Shown here piece after piece: positions 60,899 to 64,000 of a stretch of DNA of 64,000 bases. The notes beneath the pieces were generated by a model. The model made no database searches. It was not told the origin of the DNA and was given only the letters and a program-made list of their open reading frames with translations. The translations under genes were made by a program, and so were the position numbers. Source of the stretch: Mucilaginibacter sp. OK283 (GTDB lineage Bacteria > Bacteroidota > Bacteroidia > Sphingobacteriales > Sphingobacteriaceae); contig NZ_FODR01000001.1 of the NCBI RefSeq assembly GCF_900110415.1, positions 806,001 through 870,000 of the forward strand, written 5' to 3'. Within the stretch, counting starts at the first letter, position 1; each line of letters begins with the position of its first letter.

Positions 60899-63370
60899 TT
60901 AATTATTGTTATTGCTGCTGCCTTCCTTTAAATCATCATTATTGATGGTTTTTTTAGGTTTTTTGGGCTTTTGAACAGACATGCCACCAAACTTATAAGT
61001 AAACGTTACCTCGATGCTGCGGTTGTGCATTATGTTTACGGCATTCTGGTTAATGTTGCCTGAATTAACAACTGTAGGTATTCTGAAGCCGTTAGTCAGA
61101 AAGTTATCTGCGCCAATGCCAATACTGCCTTTTTTGTTGGCAAACTTCCTGTTAAAACTTAAATTATATACTCCGAAACTTCCCTGGTAACCCTGTAGCT
61201 GTATTTGGCGCGAACGGTGGAAGGCAAATGCCTGTACCGAGTACTTGTCTGACAGGTCATAGCTGCCAAATATGCGGTAGTTGGCCACCCAGCCATGGTT
61301 GGATGCCCGGAAAAGCGGATCGGGGTCCTGGTTATCCAAATCAAGGTAATACATATCAAGGCCGCCATTAAGGCTTAGCTTGCTGGTGAGTGTAAGGTTG
61401 GCCGATAGGCTCATACCATAGGCATTTTGCTTGCCCAAATTTTGATAGCTGGTTTTTATAGTATCGCCGCTGCTTGTCCGGATGGTTTGGATAGCATCGT
61501 TGGTATTGCGCATAAATGCCGAAATATTGAAATGGTTACTTTTAATATTGGTGCTGTAGGCCAGTTCAAAATTGTTGGTAAACTCGGGCTGCAGGCCAGG
61601 GTTACCGCTGGTTATATTCAGTGGGTTGGATGCCTGGATATTGGGGTTTAAAAACTCGATGGATGGGCGCTGAATGCGGCGGTTGTAGCCCAGTTTAATC
61701 ATATCGCCATTATCAAACTTTTTGCTGATGTTGAGGCTGGGTACCAGTATGCCATAGTTGGGAATGGTAACTGCCTGCCCGCTCAGAAAATCGGCGCTGA
61801 TGGAGGTATACTCGTACCGGGTACCTGCTTTAATGGTGTAATTCTTAAAAGGGTTAAAGGTAAATGATAAATATCCCGATGCCACATTTTGCTTGTAGTT
61901 AAACGCGTTTGACAGGCTGGCCGACGATACCGGCTGATAATTGAGTGAGCCGTCGGCTGCCGACAGGTACGTGTAATCGCTGGTTACTGTTCTGATAATA
62001 TCCTTGGCGCCAAATTCCAGCAGCTGGTTTTTGGCAAGCGGTGTTTGGTAATCGGCCTCCAGGGTAAGCTCCTTATTAACGCTGTTGTTATTATTTTTTA
62101 ATCCGCCAATTGACGATCCATCGCTTTGATCAAGAAAAATACTTTCAAAATTATTGTGGCGGTTATTCTGGCTGTACTCTGTCAGGAAGCTGAATTCGCG
62201 CTCGGGCTTTTTGCCGGTGAGGGTATAGGTTAACGTAGCATCAACCGAAGTGGAGTTGTTGGTGATATTGTTTTTTTGTAGGGACGAACCGGTAAGTACG
62301 TCATTCAGATAGCTATTGGTCAAAAAGTTATCCTGTACAGTTGGGTGGTTGTTGGCGCCAAATACCACGCCAAGGCTAAGTGAATTGTGCTCGTTAATAT
62401 CATAATCAACCCCCGCGTTATAACGGGCAAACAAAAATTTATTATGCGTATTGGCCGATTGTGTGGTGAGCAGGGCATCGCCCGAGGTAAGGCTGGTTAT
62501 GGTTTGGCTATTGTTAAACTCGCCGGGGATATTGTAACCTGTACGGCCAAAACCACCCAACGAAAAAGTGAGCTTACCTGTTTTGTAGCCGCCGTTAAGG
62601 CCCAGGTCGGCGCCGCGTGTGCCGGCTGCCGAGTTTAAGTTTAGCGTAAGCCCCTGCAGTGTGTTTTGTTTCAGGATGATGTTGATGATTCCGCCCGATC
62701 CTTCTGCATCGTATTTGGCCGATGGCGAAGTGATCACCTCCACGCTTTTAATCAAATCGGCAGGGATTTGCTTTAACGCGTCAGATATGCTTGCCGAAGC
62801 CATAGCCGAGGGTTTGCCATTGATAAGCACTTTAATGTTTGAGCTGCCACGCACGCTCACATTACCGTCAAGGTCAACCGATACCATGGGTACGCGTTTC
62901 ATTACATCTGTGGCATCGCCGCCGCGGGCAGTCAGGTCGTTTTCGGCGTTGTATACGGTGCGGTCTATCTTCTCTTCAATCAATGCTTTTTTGCCGGTAA
63001 CCTGTACTTCCTTCAACAGCTTACTATCGGGGCTAAGCAATATGCGGCCCAGCTTAAGCATACCGCCATCAACTTTAATATTGGCGATGGTTTTATTGGC
63101 ATAGCCCAAAAAGTTTATCCTTAAGCGGTAAGTACCGGCAGGTAATTTATCGATGGTAAATTTACCGTCGGTGGCAGTTATTGTGCCGTTTACAACCTTA
63201 TTGCTCGCCTGGTCAAAAACAGATACGGTAGCATAATCCACGGGTTTCTGGCTCACCGAATCGATAACAGTACCGGTAATGCCCGTGCCTGCATCGGTAA
63301 TTAGGTTAGCTGCTTTTACCATGGTGAAAGGTAAAAGGAACAAGAGCAGGAATTGTAATTTTAGTTTCAT
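60899..63370 (-). CDS. TonB-dependent-receptor-like outer membrane protein (OMP_b-brl_3)
   Basis: An 823-residue outer-membrane protein. ATG 63370 (MKLKLQFLLLFLLPFTMVKA) is a good signal peptide. Residues about 30-125 are a carboxypeptidase-regulatory-like beta-sandwich (GTVIDSVSQKPVDYATV, GKFTIDKLPAGTYRLRI), then a plug domain (KRVPMVSVDLDGNVSVRGSSNIKVLINGKPSA region, with SPSAKYDAEGSGGIINI) and a large barrel of the OMP_b-brl_3 type ending TFTYKFGGM plus a 30-residue Lys/Asn tail. Likely uptake or surface role; substrate unknown, no SusD partner is adjacent. Confidence 0.93.
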   Translation of the reverse strand: MKLKLQFLLLFLLPFTMVKAANLITDAGTGITGTVIDSVSQKPVDYATVSVFDQASNKVVNGTITATDGKFTIDKLPAGTYRLRINFLGYANKTIANIKVDGGMLKLGRILLSPDSKLLKEVQVTGKKALIEEKIDRTVYNAENDLTARGGDATDVMKRVPMVSVDLDGNVSVRGSSNIKVLINGKPSAMASASISDALKQIPADLIKSVEVITSPSAKYDAEGSGGIINIILKQNTLQGLTLNLNSAAGTRGADLGLNGGYKTGKLTFSLGGFGRTGYNIPGEFNNSQTITSLTSGDALLTTQSANTHNKFLFARYNAGVDYDINEHNSLSLGVVFGANNHPTVQDNFLTNSYLNDVLTGSSLQKNNITNNSTSVDATLTYTLTGKKPEREFSFLTEYSQNNRHNNFESIFLDQSDGSSIGGLKNNNNSVNKELTLEADYQTPLAKNQLLEFGAKDIIRTVTSDYTYLSAADGSLNYQPVSSASLSNAFNYKQNVASGYLSFTFNPFKNYTIKAGTRYEYTSISADFLSGQAVTIPNYGILVPSLNISKKFDNGDMIKLGYNRRIQRPSIEFLNPNIQASNPLNITSGNPGLQPEFTNNFELAYSTNIKSNHFNISAFMRNTNDAIQTIRTSSGDTIKTSYQNLGKQNAYGMSLSANLTLTSKLSLNGGLDMYYLDLDNQDPDPLFRASNHGWVANYRIFGSYDLSDKYSVQAFAFHRSRQIQLQGYQGSFGVYNLSFNRKFANKKGSIGIGADNFLTNGFRIPTVVNSGNINQNAVNIMHNRSIEVTFTYKFGGMSVQKPKKPKKTINNDDLKEGSSNNNN

Positions 63371-63943
63371 GCCCCAAATAAAAACCAATACAACCGTTTG
63401 GTAAAACGCGATAGACGGGCGTAAAGAAATAATCGACCACGGGGCAAATCACCGGGACGGAGGGTTGTTTAAGTATAGCGGGCAAGGCTTCATCGGCACA
63501 AATGGGCGTTTGGTCGATAGATGGGGAGCAATAGATCGTAACAGGGCCTGATGTTCTAAGGATATCCAAAACAGTTGATAAAACCGAGTACAGCTCGCTA
63601 CCCCCTTCCCCCCGTTAGCGATAGACGCGGATACCGGCCTCGTGCCTAACGCCTGTGCAGTATGAGCAGATAGCGCGGGCAGCAGGTAACGGCATGAAAA
63701 GAATCAGTACGCTGGCAATCAATCCTTTTGTCACGATTATTTTACACGATATTTCTTGGCAAACGGGGTATTTTATTTGTGGGCTTTAATATTGGGAGCT
63801 ATATATTAATTACATTGACAACATACAATAATACGCATGTTTGTTAAAAACCGTACAGCGCTATGGTTGATGCTTATAGATATTTATTGTAACCAATAAT
63901 GTATTTAAACGTTTAATTTAATTAAATAATTTAACCCGAAGCT
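63371..63943. other. Intergenic region upstream of a partial gene
   Basis: About 570 bases. Repeat copy related to 35621-35702 lies at 63620-63695. The rest near 63720-63940 is AT-rich and probably the promoter region of the gene starting at 63944. No complete gene. Confidence 0.5.
63620..63695 (+). repeat. Dispersed repeat with GCGGATACC and GTGCAGTATGAGC, second copy
   Basis: Same block order as 35621-35702 (GCGGATACC, CCTAA, GTGCAGTATGAGC, ATAGC). Confidence 0.55.
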
Positions 63944-64000
63944 AATGCGGCATGGTGCTTTACGGATAGCCCTTATTTACATCATTATCAGTTTGCTCTG
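63944..64000 (+). CDS. Start of a membrane protein gene, probably a PAS sensor histidine kinase (partial)
   Basis: ATG 63944 opens 19 codons without stop up to the window edge. The peptide MRHGALRIALIYIIISLL resembles the N-terminal helix (ALRIALIY.I...LW) that begins many membrane PAS histidine kinases in Bacteroidota. Too short to prove. Confidence 0.45.

Overview
The window comes from the chromosome of a Bacteroidota bacterium, most likely Sphingobacteriaceae and close to Mucilaginibacter or Pedobacter. Evidence: promoters of the Bacteroidota type (TAnnTTTG), M13/M14/M28 exported peptidases, DUF4369-TlpA lipid/redox proteins, an OMP_b-brl_3 TonB-type receptor, a bacilliredoxin YtxJ homologue, and many small intergenic hairpin repeats. 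No rRNA, tRNA, transposase, prophage or CRISPR array was seen. Both window ends cut genes: an M13 peptidase on the left and probably a sensor kinase on the right.

Layout. 0-13 kb: peptidases and cell-envelope turnover (M13, PepT, M14, rhomboid, dipeptide epimerase, Xaa-Pro aminopeptidase) plus a carotenoid desaturase. 13.6-15.8 kb: a TPR protein, lumazine synthase, a 36-residue lipoprotein and YtxJ. 16.1-18.5 kb: an ArsR-controlled operon (ArsR, SRPBCC, DoxX, DUF4256, YdeI) with a visible operator. 18.9-27.8 kb: a compact, translationally coupled chemotaxis operon (STAS, CheY-like, CheA, CheW, two MCPs, CheR, CheD, CheB). 27.9-41.5 kb: two M28 peptidases, RhtA-type exporter, RidA, RecG, MFS transporter, tryptophan 2,3-dioxygenase, universal stress protein, a SerB-SerA/ACT fusion and an acyltransferase. 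41.5-49.5 kb: a frameshifted pseudogene, DoxX-like membrane protein, epimerase, an arginase-fold protein lacking metal ligands, two tandem TlpA proteins and PurD. 50-57 kb: a discoidin/beta-propeller lipoprotein, AraC regulator, pterin dehydratase, L,D-transpeptidase-like protein and a SnoaL-RidA fusion, embedded in dense hairpin repeats. 57.7-63.4 kb: a five-PAS histidine kinase and a TonB-type receptor.

The most unusual material is (1) the chemotaxis operon, in which one receptor has lost its HAMP domain relative to its neighbour and both end in candidate CheR/CheB tether motifs; (2) protein rearrangements (SerB fused to a SerA remnant without its NAD domain, SnoaL fused to RidA, an arginase-like protein with three of six metal ligands replaced); and (3) at least eight families of palindromic intergenic repeats, most concentrated at 53.9-57.6 kb, one of which abuts the recG start codon. 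Several -7 promoter boxes lie only 3-5 bases from start codons, which predicts leaderless transcripts.
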